A stretch of DNA of 64,000 nt from Pseudomonas sp. Irchel s3h17. Lineage in GTDB: Bacteria; Pseudomonadota; Gammaproteobacteria; Pseudomonadales; Pseudomonadaceae. The stretch is from NCBI RefSeq assembly GCF_900187505.1, contig NZ_FYDL01000007.1, positions 234,726-298,725 on the forward strand. Reading direction: 5' to 3'. The first letter of the stretch is position 1, and each line of letters opens with the position of its first letter. Under the pieces are notes generated by a model. That model did no database searches. It saw only the letters and a program-made list of their open reading frames with translations, and was not told the origin of the DNA. The translations under genes and the position numbers were made by a program. Of the stretch, positions 28,818 to 37,810 are shown in pieces.

Positions 28818-29753
28818 ATGAACACCCTGAACCCAATGGGTCCGAATGCCCCGCGCATCGCCCTGATCGGCGAATGCATGATCGAATTGCAGCACCGTGC
28901 CGACGGCAGCCTGCAACAAAGCTTTGGCGGCGACACCTTGAACACCGCGGTGTACCTGTCACGCGCGTTGGGTGATCGAGCCACGGTGGACTACGTCACC
29001 GCGCTGGGCGATGACAGTTTCAGCGATGCCATGTGCCAGGCCTGGTCTGACGAAGGCATCGGCCTTGGCATGGTCCAGCGGCTACCGGGGCGTTTGCCTG
29101 GCTTGTACTGCATCCAGACCGATGCAGCGGGCGAGCGGCGCTTTCTCTACTGGCGCAACGAAGCCGCCGTGCGCGACTGCTTTACCACGCCGGCAGCGGC
29201 GCCGATTCTGGCGGCATTGCCGGAGTACGACGTGTTGTATTTCAGTGGCATCACCCTGGCGGTGCTGGGCGAGGAGGGGCGCAAGAGGCTCATCGAAACC
29301 CTGGCCGAGGCGCGCCGACGGGGAGCACGCATTGTCTTCGACAACAACTACCGGCCACGTTTGTGGAGCACCGTGGAGCAGGCCCGGACGGCGTACCGCC
29401 AGGTACTGCCCTACGTGGATCTGGCGCTGTTGACGCTGGACGACGAGCAGGCGCTGTTTCATTTCTCCGGCAGTGAAGCGGTGTTTGCCGCCTACCGGCA
29501 GATCGGTACGCCGGAAGTGGTACTCAAGCGTGGCGCCGAGCCGTGCCTGATTGATTGTGCCGGCGAACGGTTCGAAGTGCCGGCGCAGCGTGTCGAGCGG
29601 GTCGTGGATACCACTGCCGCCGGGGATTCGTTCAGCGCCGCGTACCTGGCCCGTCGGCTCAGTGGTGGCACTGCGGCGCAGGCGGCAGAAGCCGGACACC
29701 AGTTGGCGAGCCGGGTGATTCAGGCGCCGGGAGCGCTGATCCCCAGGGACTGA
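28818..29753 (+). CDS. kdgK: 2-keto-3-deoxygluconate kinase
   Basis: 311 residues of the PfkB/ribokinase family: GECMIELQHR and FGGDTLNTAVYLSRAL at the N-terminus and the C-terminal DTTAAGDSFSAAYLARRLSG, where the GD supplies the catalytic base. The product 2-keto-3-deoxy-6-phosphogluconate enters the Entner-Doudoroff pathway. GGAG lies upstream. It probably belongs to the ridA-iclR-PLP enzyme cluster, though a MITE-like element now separates it. Confidence 0.9.
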   Translation: MNTLNPMGPNAPRIALIGECMIELQHRADGSLQQSFGGDTLNTAVYLSRALGDRATVDYVTALGDDSFSDAMCQAWSDEGIGLGMVQRLPGRLPGLYCIQTDAAGERRFLYWRNEAAVRDCFTTPAAAPILAALPEYDVLYFSGITLAVLGEEGRKRLIETLAEARRRGARIVFDNNYRPRLWSTVEQARTAYRQVLPYVDLALLTLDDEQALFHFSGSEAVFAAYRQIGTPEVVLKRGAEPCLIDCAGERFEVPAQRVERVVDTTAAGDSFSAAYLARRLSGGTAAQAAEAGHQLASRVIQAPGALIPRD

Positions 29754-29781
29754 ACAGGGTCAATGCGGGGAGGCGCCGCGG

Positions 29782-30057
29782 TCAGTCGCGGTAAAACACC
29801 TGCACCAGGTGGTAGCCGAACTTGCTCTTGATCGGACCGTGCACCACCCGCAGCGGCTTCTTGAAAATCACCGCATCGATCACCCCGACCATTTGCCCGG
29901 GCCGCACTTCGCCCAGATCGCCGCCGCGCTTGCCGGACGGGCAGGTGGAGTACTTCTTGGCCAGCACATCAAAGGCCTCGCCCTTGGCGATGCGTTGTTT
30001 GAGCTGTTCGGCCTCTTCCGAGGTTTTCACCAGGATATGGCGGGCTTGAGCTTTCAT
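29782..30057 (-). CDS. Parvulin-type peptidyl-prolyl isomerase, PpiC-like
   Basis: 91 residues from ATG 30057: ARHILVKTSEEAEQLKQRI, KKYSTCPSGKRGGDLGEVRP and GYHLVQVF are the complete parvulin fold with no signal peptide, so a free-standing cytosolic isomerase. A second paralogue is at 45047. Faces kdgK tail to tail. Confidence 0.9.
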   Translation of the reverse strand: MKAQARHILVKTSEEAEQLKQRIAKGEAFDVLAKKYSTCPSGKRGGDLGEVRPGQMVGVIDAVIFKKPLRVVHGPIKSKFGYHLVQVFYRD

Positions 30058-30097
30058 GGGGCAAGTACCTTGGAACGGTGGTGTCGGCGGGGCGCGA

Positions 30098-32644
30098 TTA
30101 TGCCTGATATCCGTGTGGATGGCGGAGCATCTGGCGAATCTTGCCCGCCAACTGTTCGATGGAAAAGGGCTTGGCCAGCAGGTCCATGCCCTCATCGAGA
30201 AAGCCCTGGCGTTCGCCGGCTTTTTCCGCATAGCCGGTCATGAACAGCACTTTGAGGCCAGGGCGATACTGCCGAGCGATTTCCGCCAGCTGTCGACCGT
30301 TCATGCCAGGCAGGCCGACATCGGTCACCAGCAGGTCGATGTGCAGGTTCGACTCCAGCAGCGGCAGGGCGGTCTTGCCGTCCTGGGCTTCGTGGGTGGT
30401 GTAGCCCAGTTCATTCAGCACATTGAGCACCAGCATGCGCACGGCCGGGTCGTCTTCGACCAGCATCACCGATTCCCCCGCGGCGGCGAAGGTGCCGCCG
30501 AGGTTCTGTGGCTCGGTCGCAGCCTGTTGGGGCGCATTGTGCAGGCGGGGCAAATACAGGCGCACGGTGGTGCCCTGGCCCTGCTCGCTACTGAGGGTCA
30601 CGTGGCCACCCGATTGCTGGGCAAACCCATAAATCATCGACAACCCAAGCCCGGTGCCCTGGCCAATGGGCTTGGTGGTGAAGAAGGGATCGAAGGCCTT
30701 GGCCAGCACCCGTGACGACATGCCGGCGCCATTGTCCCGCACCCCCAGCATCACGTAGTCCCCGGCCTTGACCGGTTCGAGGGTGCTGATGTCGCTGCCG
30801 TCGAGGTAACTGTTGGCGGTTTCGATCAGCAATTTTCCGCCCTCCGGCATGGCATCGCGGGCGTTGATCACCAGGTTGAGCAGGGCGTTTTCCAGTTGCC
30901 CGGCATCGGTGTTGACGGGCCAGACCTCGGGAGCCAGGTCGAAGGTCAGTTCGATGTGTTCGCCCTTGGTCCGGTGGATCAACTCTTCGAGCGAATGCAC
31001 CAGGGTGTTGGGGTTCAGTGGTTGGCGGTCCAGCGATTGCCGGCGGGAGAATGCCAGCAGCCGGTGGGTCAGGGCCGCCGCGCGATTGGCCGATGAGACG
31101 GCGGCATCGGCAAACCGCCCGATCTCGTCGACGCGGCCGTCGGCGATGTAGCGCTGCATCAGGTCGAGGCTGCCGATGATCCCGGTGAGCATGTTGTTGA
31201 AGTCGTGGGCGATGCCGCCCGTGAGCTGGCCGACGGCTTCCATTTTCTGGGCATGACGCAATGCGTCTTCGGCTCGCTCGCGCTCGAACATTTCGCTTTG
31301 CAGGCGCTGGTTGAGTTCGGCCAGCGCCTTGGTGCGCTTGTCGACCCGTTCCTCCAGGGTTTCATTGAGGTTGCGCAGGGCCTCCTCGGTCTGTCTGCGC
31401 TCGGTTTCGTCGATCACGAAAATGTAGAAACCGTTGACCGCGCCGTCGGGACCGAAGCGTGGCAGGTATTTCATCAGCGAGTAACGGGGGCGGCCGTCGC
31501 GGTGCGGTGAGTAGGCCTCGAAACTGCAGGCTTTGCCGGCCAGCGCGGCGTCGATGTGCTCGACCCGGGTGGCATAGATATCGTCGCCGAGGATCTCGAG
31601 GATGGTCTTGCCGTACAGCTCCTGCGGGGTCATGCCGTACCAGTCCAGGTACGCACTGTTGTTCAGGCGAAAGCGCTGTTCGTGGTCGACGTAGCCGATC
31701 AACACTGGCATCGCGTTGATGATCAGTTGCAGCTCGGTCTGGCTTTGGCGCAGCGCCTGTTCGGTGCGCTTGCGCTCGGTCAGGTCCAGTGCGGCGCCGA
31801 GAAAGCGCAGCGGGCGGCCATGGTGATCCTTGTAGCAACGCCCCCGGGCAAACACCCAGCGCACCTCGCCATCGGCCTGCAGCAGCCGGTATTCCTCGGC
31901 GTACTCGGTGCCGTGGGTGATGCAGTGCTTGATGCTGCGGGTGATCATTGCCCGGTCTTCGGGGTGCACGCCGTGCAGGTATTCGGTAATGGGCAACTGG
32001 CCGGCCTGGGTCGGATCGACACCATGCAGTTGGGCGAAGTGGGCGTCGGCAATGAAACGGTCGTCGCCAATGTCCCAGTCCCAGGTACCCACCGCGTCGG
32101 TGGCGGCCAGGGCCAGTTGCAGGCGCTGCTCAGTGTCCTGCTGGGCCTTGAGGCTGGCTTCCGAGCGCTGCTTGAGCTCCAGGGCGATGCGTCGCCGCTC
32201 GTTGGTTTCGATGGCGGTGACGAGGATCCCGGCGACCTGTCCGCGCTCGTCGCGAATCGGGCTGTAGGTCAGGTCCAGCCAGAAGTCTGCCTCATGGTCA
32301 TCGCGCTGCAGGCTGAAGCGCTGCTCGCTGTAGGCACGTACCTGGCCCTGTAGCACGGCACTGTAGATGGGCGTCGTGAAATCCTCGAGTTCGGGCCACG
32401 TCAGGTGCGTGGGTTGTCCGAAGGCTTGCGGATGCTTGTTGCCGGCCAGCAAGGCGAACCCGTCGTTGTAGATCTGCGACAGCTCAGGCCCCCAGAGCAA
32501 CAGCATGGGCATGGGCGAGTGAATCACGATGTCCACCGCGGTGCGCAGGCTCTGCGGCCAATGGCTGGCAGCCCCTAGCGGGCTTTGCGACCAGTCGAGT
32601 CGGGCAATCAGGGCCTGGGCGTCGCCGGTAGGGGGTCGGTTCAT
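30098..32644 (-). CDS. Hybrid PAS-domain sensor histidine kinase with receiver domain
   Basis: 848 residues from ATG 32644 (AGGAA upstream). Order: N-terminal PAS-like domain (about 15-150, [20 protein letters not shown]), two further PAS/PAC domains (about 180-300 and 310-430), a coiled coil (to 475), the HisKA box with [20 protein letters not shown], an ATPase domain ([39 protein letters not shown]) and a C-terminal receiver ([21 protein letters not shown]). No membrane helices, so a soluble sensor. Signal unknown. The next gene downstream is a parvulin 40 bases on. Confidence 0.9.
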   Translation of the reverse strand: MNRPPTGDAQALIARLDWSQSPLGAASHWPQSLRTAVDIVIHSPMPMLLLWGPELSQIYNDGFALLAGNKHPQAFGQPTHLTWPELEDFTTPIYSAVLQGQVRAYSEQRFSLQRDDHEADFWLDLTYSPIRDERGQVAGILVTAIETNERRRIALELKQRSEASLKAQQDTEQRLQLALAATDAVGTWDWDIGDDRFIADAHFAQLHGVDPTQAGQLPITEYLHGVHPEDRAMITRSIKHCITHGTEYAEEYRLLQADGEVRWVFARGRCYKDHHGRPLRFLGAALDLTERKRTEQALRQSQTELQLIINAMPVLIGYVDHEQRFRLNNSAYLDWYGMTPQELYGKTILEILGDDIYATRVEHIDAALAGKACSFEAYSPHRDGRPRYSLMKYLPRFGPDGAVNGFYIFVIDETERRQTEEALRNLNETLEERVDKRTKALAELNQRLQSEMFERERAEDALRHAQKMEAVGQLTGGIAHDFNNMLTGIIGSLDLMQRYIADGRVDEIGRFADAAVSSANRAAALTHRLLAFSRRQSLDRQPLNPNTLVHSLEELIHRTKGEHIELTFDLAPEVWPVNTDAGQLENALLNLVINARDAMPEGGKLLIETANSYLDGSDISTLEPVKAGDYVMLGVRDNGAGMSSRVLAKAFDPFFTTKPIGQGTGLGLSMIYGFAQQSGGHVTLSSEQGQGTTVRLYLPRLHNAPQQAATEPQNLGGTFAAAGESVMLVEDDPAVRMLVLNVLNELGYTTHEAQDGKTALPLLESNLHIDLLVTDVGLPGMNGRQLAEIARQYRPGLKVLFMTGYAEKAGERQGFLDEGMDLLAKPFSIEQLAGKIRQMLRHPHGYQA

Positions 32645-32789
32645 CAAGGGTTCCTGCGTCGAGTCGGTTATTGCGTGGTGGAGAAGTAGACGCCGTAACG
32701 GCTGAAAAGTCCCATGGGGGGGAAGGATTTCGTTGCGCGAGCCGCAGCGGCGCATGAGTCAGGGCTGGCAAGCACAGCCCCCGTGGCGT

Positions 32790-33140
32790 CAGTCAAGGAA
32801 AGTGGCGTCGTACACAGACCCTGTGGCGAGCGAGCTTGCTCGCGCTGGGCTGCGTCGCAGCCCCAAAATCGGTCGCCGCGTTTTATCTGAAAGTCTGCAA
32901 GCATCTTGTTGGGGGCGCTTCGCACCCAGCGGGAGCAAGCTCCCTCGCCACAGAAGCTACGTTCAGTCAAGGAAAGTGGCGTCGTACACAGACCCCGTGG
33001 CGAGCGAGCTTGCTCGCGCTGGGCTGCGTCGCAGCCCCAAAATCGGCCGCCGCGTTTTATCTGAAAGTCTGCAAGCATCTTGTTGGGGGCGCTTCGCACC
33101 CAGCGAGCTTGCTCGCGCTGGGCTGCATAGCAGCCCCAAA
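32790..33140. repeat. Tandemly duplicated REPIN array
   Basis: A 174-bp unit beginning CAGTCAAGGAAAGTGG occurs at 32790 and again at 32964, with very few differences over about 140 bp. Each unit has REP halves of the GTGGCGAGCGAGCTTGCTCG type and a GCGGGAGCAAGCTCCC-type or related closing half; the second unit diverges near 33103, where a third left half begins. The array fills the gap between the histidine kinase and aacS. The unit start (GTTCAGTCAAGG) recalls the ends of the MITE-like elements. Confidence 0.85.
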
Positions 33141-33190
33141 ACCAGTCACCGGGTTCTATTTGAACGACTGCAGTCGTCATGTAGGGAGCA

Positions 33191-35146
33191 TTACACCCGC
33201 AATTCCGGGCGATCACGAAACTGCTCCAGGGCTTCGGGGTTGGCCAGCGCGTCGGTGTTTTTCACCGGCTGCCCGTGCACGACGTTTTTCACCGCCAACT
33301 CGACCACCTTGCCACTGATGGTGCGCGGAATATCGTCGACCCTGAGGATTTTTGCCGGCACGTGGCGAGGCGTGGTGTTGGCGCGGATGACCTGGCGAAT
33401 CTGCTGTTGCAGGGCTTCGTCCAACTCCACGCCGTCACGCAGGCGCACGAACAGCACCACGCGCACGTCGTCCTGCCATTGCTGGCCGATGGCGACGCAA
33501 TCGAGCACCTGGTGGACCTTTTCCACTTGCCGGTAGATTTCCGCGGTGCCGATCCGCACCCCGCCGGGGTTGAGCACCGCGTCGGAACGGCCGTGGATCA
33601 ACCAGCCGCCGTGGGCAAGCTCTTCGGCGTAGTCGCCCTGGGCCCAGACACCGGGGAACTGGCTGAAATAGGACGCGCGCAGTCTTTCCTGCTGCGGGTC
33701 ATGCCAAAAGCCGATGGGCATCGCCGGGAAATGGCGGGTACAGACCAGTTCGCCTTTCTCGCCGATGACCCGCTGGCCGGCGTCGTTCCAGACCTCGATG
33801 GCCATGCCCAGGCCCTTGCCCTGCATCTCGCCCCGGCGCACCGGCAATACCGGGTTGCCGGCCACGAAGCAGGACACGATGTCCGTGCCGCCGGACATGG
33901 ATGACAGGCACAGGTCGCTTTTGATCTCGCGATACACGTAGTCAAAGCTCTGCGGCGACAGCGCCGAACCTGTGCAGAGCACCGCCTTGAGGCTGCCAAG
34001 GCGGTGACTCAGGCGCGGCTGGATGTCGTTGCTTTCCAGGGTGGCGAGGAACTTGGGGCTGGTGCCGAAAACGCTGATGGATTCCTCGTCGATCAGGTCG
34101 ATCAGGCGTTGCGGTTGCGGGTGGAAGGGCGAGCCGTCGTACAGCACGATGCTGCTGCCGACCGCCAGGGCCGAGACCAGCCAGTTCCACATCATCCAGC
34201 CACAGGTGGTGTAGTAGAACAGCCGGTCGTCAGCGCCCAGGTCAACGTGCAGGCCGTGTTCCTTGACGTGTTGCAGCAACACGCCGCCGGCACTGTGGAC
34301 GATGCATTTCGGCACGCCGGTGGTGCCGCTGGAGTAGAGGATGTACAGCGGATGGGCAAAGGGCACCGCGACGAACTCAGGCTCGCCGCCGGCCTGATAA
34401 AAACCGTCCCATAGCGCTACCCGGGCCTGGGTCTTGTAGTCTTCAATGCGTGCCTCTGGCCGGGCGTAAGGCACGATGATCAGCTGCTGCAGCGACGGCA
34501 GGCGTTCAAGGATTTCGTTGACCTTGACCGTCTGGTCGATGGTCTTGCCGCCATAGCGGTAACCGGCGCAGGTGATCAGTACTTTCGGCTCGATCTGGCC
34601 GAAACGGTCGACCACGCCGTGGGTGCCGAAGTCCGGCGACGAGCAGGACCAGATCGCGCCCAGGCTGGTGGTGGCCAGCATGCCTACCAGGGTCTGCCAG
34701 GTGTTGGGCATGCACGCCGCCACCCGGTCACCCAGGCCGACCCCGGCTGCTTGCAGGCTCTTTTGCAGGCCGGCCACGTGATGGGCAAGGTCGGCATAAC
34801 TCAGTTGCTCGCGCTGGCCATCTTCGCCAAGGGCGATCACCGCCACGGCACTGTCGCGACGACGCAGCAGGTGTTCGGCAAAGTTCAGGGTCGCATCGGG
34901 AAACCATTGGGCATCGGGCATCTGCGTGCCTTCACGCAACACCACGCTGGGCGCCTGACGGAAGGTGATCGCGAAGAAGTCGACGATGGCCTGCCAGAAG
35001 TCTGCACGCTGGTCGATGCTCCACTGGTGCAGGGCCGGGTAGTCGGCGAGGGCCAGGCGGTACTGCTGATTGCAGAAGCGCCGAAAGGCATCCATGCGGG
35101 TCTTGCCGATACGTTCGGCGCTGGGTTGCCAGAGTAGGTCGGACAT
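33191..35146 (-). CDS. aacS: Acetoacetyl-CoA synthetase
   Basis: 651 residues from ATG 35146. Adenylate-forming family: LYSSGTTGVPKCIVHSAGG (ATP motif), SPKFLATLE, and HGRSDAVLNPGGVRIGTAEI near the C-terminus, with the lysine in RTISGKVVELAVKNVV. The N-terminal WQPSAERI...MDAFRRFC block is typical of AacS. It turns acetoacetate into acetoacetyl-CoA, the step after BdhA. Third in the gntP-bdhA-aacS unit, separated from bdhA by a REPIN. Confidence 0.94.
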   Translation of the reverse strand: MSDLLWQPSAERIGKTRMDAFRRFCNQQYRLALADYPALHQWSIDQRADFWQAIVDFFAITFRQAPSVVLREGTQMPDAQWFPDATLNFAEHLLRRRDSAVAVIALGEDGQREQLSYADLAHHVAGLQKSLQAAGVGLGDRVAACMPNTWQTLVGMLATTSLGAIWSCSSPDFGTHGVVDRFGQIEPKVLITCAGYRYGGKTIDQTVKVNEILERLPSLQQLIIVPYARPEARIEDYKTQARVALWDGFYQAGGEPEFVAVPFAHPLYILYSSGTTGVPKCIVHSAGGVLLQHVKEHGLHVDLGADDRLFYYTTCGWMMWNWLVSALAVGSSIVLYDGSPFHPQPQRLIDLIDEESISVFGTSPKFLATLESNDIQPRLSHRLGSLKAVLCTGSALSPQSFDYVYREIKSDLCLSSMSGGTDIVSCFVAGNPVLPVRRGEMQGKGLGMAIEVWNDAGQRVIGEKGELVCTRHFPAMPIGFWHDPQQERLRASYFSQFPGVWAQGDYAEELAHGGWLIHGRSDAVLNPGGVRIGTAEIYRQVEKVHQVLDCVAIGQQWQDDVRVVLFVRLRDGVELDEALQQQIRQVIRANTTPRHVPAKILRVDDIPRTISGKVVELAVKNVVHGQPVKNTDALANPEALEQFRDRPELRV

Positions 35147-35181
35147 GATTGGCCTCTTGTTCTTATATACACGCAAGCTTG

Positions 35182-35313
35182 TGTGGTGAGGGCGCTTGCT
35201 CCTGTTGGCCCATAAAACGGGCTCGAACGTGCTGACGCATACTGCGTATGACTCCGCGTTTGGCATTACGACGACTGCGTCGTCGGATAGGGGCAAGCGC
35301 TCTCGCCACAGGT
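35182..35313. repeat. Diverged REPIN between bdhA and aacS
   Basis: Left half TGTGGTGAGGGCGCTTGCTC and inverted right half GGGGCAAGCGCTCTCGCCAC, separated by about 85 bp. More diverged than the other copies. Lies inside the 3-hydroxybutyrate gene string. Confidence 0.75.
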
Positions 35314-35325
35314 ACAGGTTATATT

Positions 35326-36099
35326 TTACTGCGCCAACCACCCACCATCGATGTTCCATGCCGCGCCGCGCACCTGGCTGCCGGCTTCGCTGCACAGGAA
35401 CAACACCAGTTCCCCCAGTTGCGGTGGGGTGACGAACGCCAGGGACGGCTGCTTCTCGGCCAGCAGGTCATGCTGTGCCTGCTGCGGGTCGACGCCGGTG
35501 GCGGCGCGGTCGTCGATCTGCTTCTGGACCAGCGGGGTCAATACCCAGCCCGGACAGATGGCATTGCAGGTGACGTTGCTGGTGGCGGTTTCCAGGCCCA
35601 CCACTTTGGTCAGGCCGATCACCCCATGCTTGGCGGCGACGTAAGCGGCCTTGCCCACCGAGCCCACCTGGCCATGCACCGAGGCGATGTTGACGATTCG
35701 CCCCCAGCCTTTGGCGCGCATGCCTGGCAGGCTCAGGCGGGTGCTGTGAAACACCGACGACAGGTTGATCGCGATGATCGAATCCCAGCGCTCCACGGGG
35801 AAGTCTTCCACGGCGGACACGTGCTGGATGCCGGCGTTGTTCACCAGAATGTCGACGCCGCCGAATTCCCGTTCGGCGTAGGCGATCATCTCGGCAATTT
35901 GCGCCGGGTCGCTGACGTCGGCGGGGTGGTGGCCGACCTTGCCGCCGAACTGGCCGACCTCGGCGATCACCCCTGTGGCATCGCCGAAGCCATTGAGGAT
36001 CAGATTGGCGCCGGCCTTGGCCAGGCTCAGCGCGATGCCCAGCCCGATGCCGCTGGTGGAGCCGGTGACCAGTGCGGTTTTGCCCGAAAGAGTTGTCAT
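35326..36099 (-). CDS. bdhA: 3-hydroxybutyrate dehydrogenase
   Basis: 257 residues, a classical short-chain dehydrogenase: nucleotide motif TGSTSGIGLGIA, NNAG, catalytic serine in NIASVHGQ and YVAAKHG. VHGQVGSVGKAAYVAAKHGV and CNAICPGWVLTPLVQKQID are typical of D-3-hydroxybutyrate dehydrogenases. It makes acetoacetate with NAD+. Seven bases after gntP. Confidence 0.94.
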   Translation of the reverse strand: MTTLSGKTALVTGSTSGIGLGIALSLAKAGANLILNGFGDATGVIAEVGQFGGKVGHHPADVSDPAQIAEMIAYAEREFGGVDILVNNAGIQHVSAVEDFPVERWDSIIAINLSSVFHSTRLSLPGMRAKGWGRIVNIASVHGQVGSVGKAAYVAAKHGVIGLTKVVGLETATSNVTCNAICPGWVLTPLVQKQIDDRAATGVDPQQAQHDLLAEKQPSLAFVTPPQLGELVLFLCSEAGSQVRGAAWNIDGGWLAQ

Positions 36100-36106
36100 G
36101 AGTGCC

Positions 36107-37498
36107 TCACACAATGCCGGTGGCATAGAAAGTAGCGATGACGACGAAGACCGCCAGCGTCTTGATCAGCGTAATACAGAAAATGTCTTTGTAAGCCTGG
36201 CGGTGGGTCAGGCCGGTCACGGCCAGCAGGGTGATCACCGCGCCGTTGTGCGGCAGGGTGTCCATGCCGCCGCTGGCCATGGAGGCCACCCGGTGCAGCA
36301 CTTCCAGCGGAATGTTCGCGGCATGGGCCGCGGCGATGAAGTCATTGGCCATGGCGGCCAGCGCGATGCTCATGCCGCCCGAGGCGGAACCGGTGATGCC
36401 GGCCAGCAAGGTCACGGTGATCGCTTCGTTGACCAGTGGGTTGGGAATGCTTTTGAGCCAGTCGGCCAGCACCAGGAAGCCTGGCAGGGAGGCGATGACC
36501 GCGCCGAAACCGTATTCCGAGGCGGTGTTCATCGCCGCCAGCAGCGCGCCGCTGACTGCGCTTTTGCTGCCTTCGGCCAGCTTGCCGCGGATCGCGTTGA
36601 AGCCGAACGCCAGGACCATGAGGATGCCCACCAGCAGCGCGGCCTGCACCGCCCAGATGGCGGTGAGCTTGGCGATTTCGGTGGTCACCGGCGCGGCCAT
36701 GCCCGGCAGGCTCAGGCTATGGGTCTTGCCGTACCACTGGGGAATCCAGTGGGTGAACAGCAGGTTCATGATGCCCACCGCCAGCAGCGGCGACAGGGCG
36801 AGCCAGGGGTTGGGCAGCTTGAGGTTCTCGGCGGTTTCCGGCTCGTTGCGCAGGTCCGAGCCATAGCCTTCACCGCTGCGTTGGGCCTTGTTGCGCTGGC
36901 GCTGGAGGAACAGCATGCCGGCGCAGAACACGAACACTGTGCCGATCACACCCAGCCAGGGGGCGGCCCAGGCGGTGGTGTTGAAGAAGGTACTGGGGAT
37001 GATGTTCTGGATTTGCGGGGTGCCAGGCAAGGCATCCATGGTGAACGAAAAGGCACCGAGGGCGATGGTCGCCGGGATCAGCCGCTTCGGGATGTTGCTC
37101 TGACGGAACATCTCCGCGGCAAACGGATACACCGCGAACACCACCACAAACAGGGAGACGCCGCCGTAGGTGAGCAGGGCGCAGACCAGCACAATCACCA
37201 GCATCGCCTGGCGGGTGCCGAGCAGGCGAATGGCCGCCGCCACGATCGAGCGCGAGAAACCCGACAGCTCGATCAGCTTGCCGAACACCGCGCCGAGCAG
37301 GAACACCGGGAAATACAGTTTGATGAAGCCGACCATTTTCTCCATGAACACCCCGGTGAAGGCGGGCGCAACGGCGGAAGGGTCGGTGAGCAGTACCGCG
37401 CCAAGGGCGGCAATCGGAGCGAAGAGGATAACGCTGTAGCCACGGTAAGCAGCGAGCATCAGCAGCGCGAGGGCTGCCAAGGCAATGATCACACTCAT
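36107..37498 (-). CDS. GntP-family permease, probable 3-hydroxybutyrate importer
   Basis: 463 residues, about 12 membrane helices, GntP family (AYRGYSVILFAPIAALGAVL, FFNTTAWAAPWLGVIGTVF, LPHNGAVITLLAVTGLTHRQ). The family includes gluconate permeases, but being first in front of bdhA and aacS points to 3-hydroxybutyrate. AGGAGACACACC precedes the ATG. A sigma-54 promoter lies about 58 bases upstream. Confidence 0.88.
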   Translation of the reverse strand: MSVIIALAALALLMLAAYRGYSVILFAPIAALGAVLLTDPSAVAPAFTGVFMEKMVGFIKLYFPVFLLGAVFGKLIELSGFSRSIVAAAIRLLGTRQAMLVIVLVCALLTYGGVSLFVVVFAVYPFAAEMFRQSNIPKRLIPATIALGAFSFTMDALPGTPQIQNIIPSTFFNTTAWAAPWLGVIGTVFVFCAGMLFLQRQRNKAQRSGEGYGSDLRNEPETAENLKLPNPWLALSPLLAVGIMNLLFTHWIPQWYGKTHSLSLPGMAAPVTTEIAKLTAIWAVQAALLVGILMVLAFGFNAIRGKLAEGSKSAVSGALLAAMNTASEYGFGAVIASLPGFLVLADWLKSIPNPLVNEAITVTLLAGITGSASGGMSIALAAMANDFIAAAHAANIPLEVLHRVASMASGGMDTLPHNGAVITLLAVTGLTHRQAYKDIFCITLIKTLAVFVVIATFYATGIV

Positions 37499-37555
37499 GG
37501 TGTGTCTCCTGGGATTGTTATTTTTTTGGGGTGTAGCAGGTGTGAAAGGGCCTAC

Positions 37556-37571
37556 AGCGGGTTTCGTGCCA
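37556..37571 (-). promoter_or_regulatory. Sigma-54 promoter of gntP-bdhA-aacS
   Basis: On the minus strand TGGCACGAAACCCGCT: GG at -24 and GC at -12 with correct spacing (consensus TGGCACG-N4-TTGCT; the two T are C here). Located 58 bases upstream of the gntP start and next to a gene for a sigma-54 activator. Confidence 0.75.
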
Positions 37572-37632
37572 TGTTTTTAAGTTATTGATTTATAAGAGAA
37601 ATTAATTCTATTGGAAGTATTTTACTGATATT

Positions 37633-37650
37633 TGTCTCTGATTAGAGACA
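37633..37650. promoter_or_regulatory. Probable activator-binding dyad upstream of the sigma-54 promoter
   Basis: Perfect 7-bp inverted repeat TGTCTCT-GATT-AGAGACA, about 62 bases upstream of the -24 element, a usual distance for a sigma-54 activator site. A related dyad, GAGTCTC-GCTATT-GAGACTC, lies at 37791-37810 over the end of the regulator gene. Confidence 0.6.
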
Positions 37651-37790
37651 GGTGTGGGTGCTCGAACCCTTGGTGCAGGCCAGCCCTCTGCGATTGGAGC
37701 TTCGTTGATTTTGCTTGGAGGGAGGGCGTGGAGTGGGTTGCCCGCGATGAGCGCGGGGTGCAGAAACAAGTAGTCCCGTTTTATGGACTT

Positions 37791-37810
37791 GAGTCTCGCT
37801 ATTGAGACTC
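37791..37810. promoter_or_regulatory. Second GTCTC/GAGAC dyad at the 3' end of the regulator gene
   Basis: GAGTCTC (37791-37797), 6-base spacer, GAGACTC (37804-37810), overlapping the regulator stop codon. Shares GTCTC/GAGAC half-sites with the dyad at 37633-37650, so it could be a second activator site; it could also act as an RNA hairpin at the end of the regulator mRNA, though no U tract follows. Confidence 0.4.

Noticed and set aside
32790..33140. Possible CRISPR array
   Set aside because: Units are 174 bp palindromic REPINs with similar spacers, not short repeats with unique spacers; no cas genes.
32733..33536. A plus-strand frame with a repeated peptide
   Set aside because: The repeat peptide is only the translation of the duplicated REPIN; no ribosome-binding site, and it continues antisense into aacS.
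35939..37588. A 549-codon plus-strand frame opposite bdhA and gntP
   Set aside because: Gln/His/Gly-rich shadow of two clear genes.
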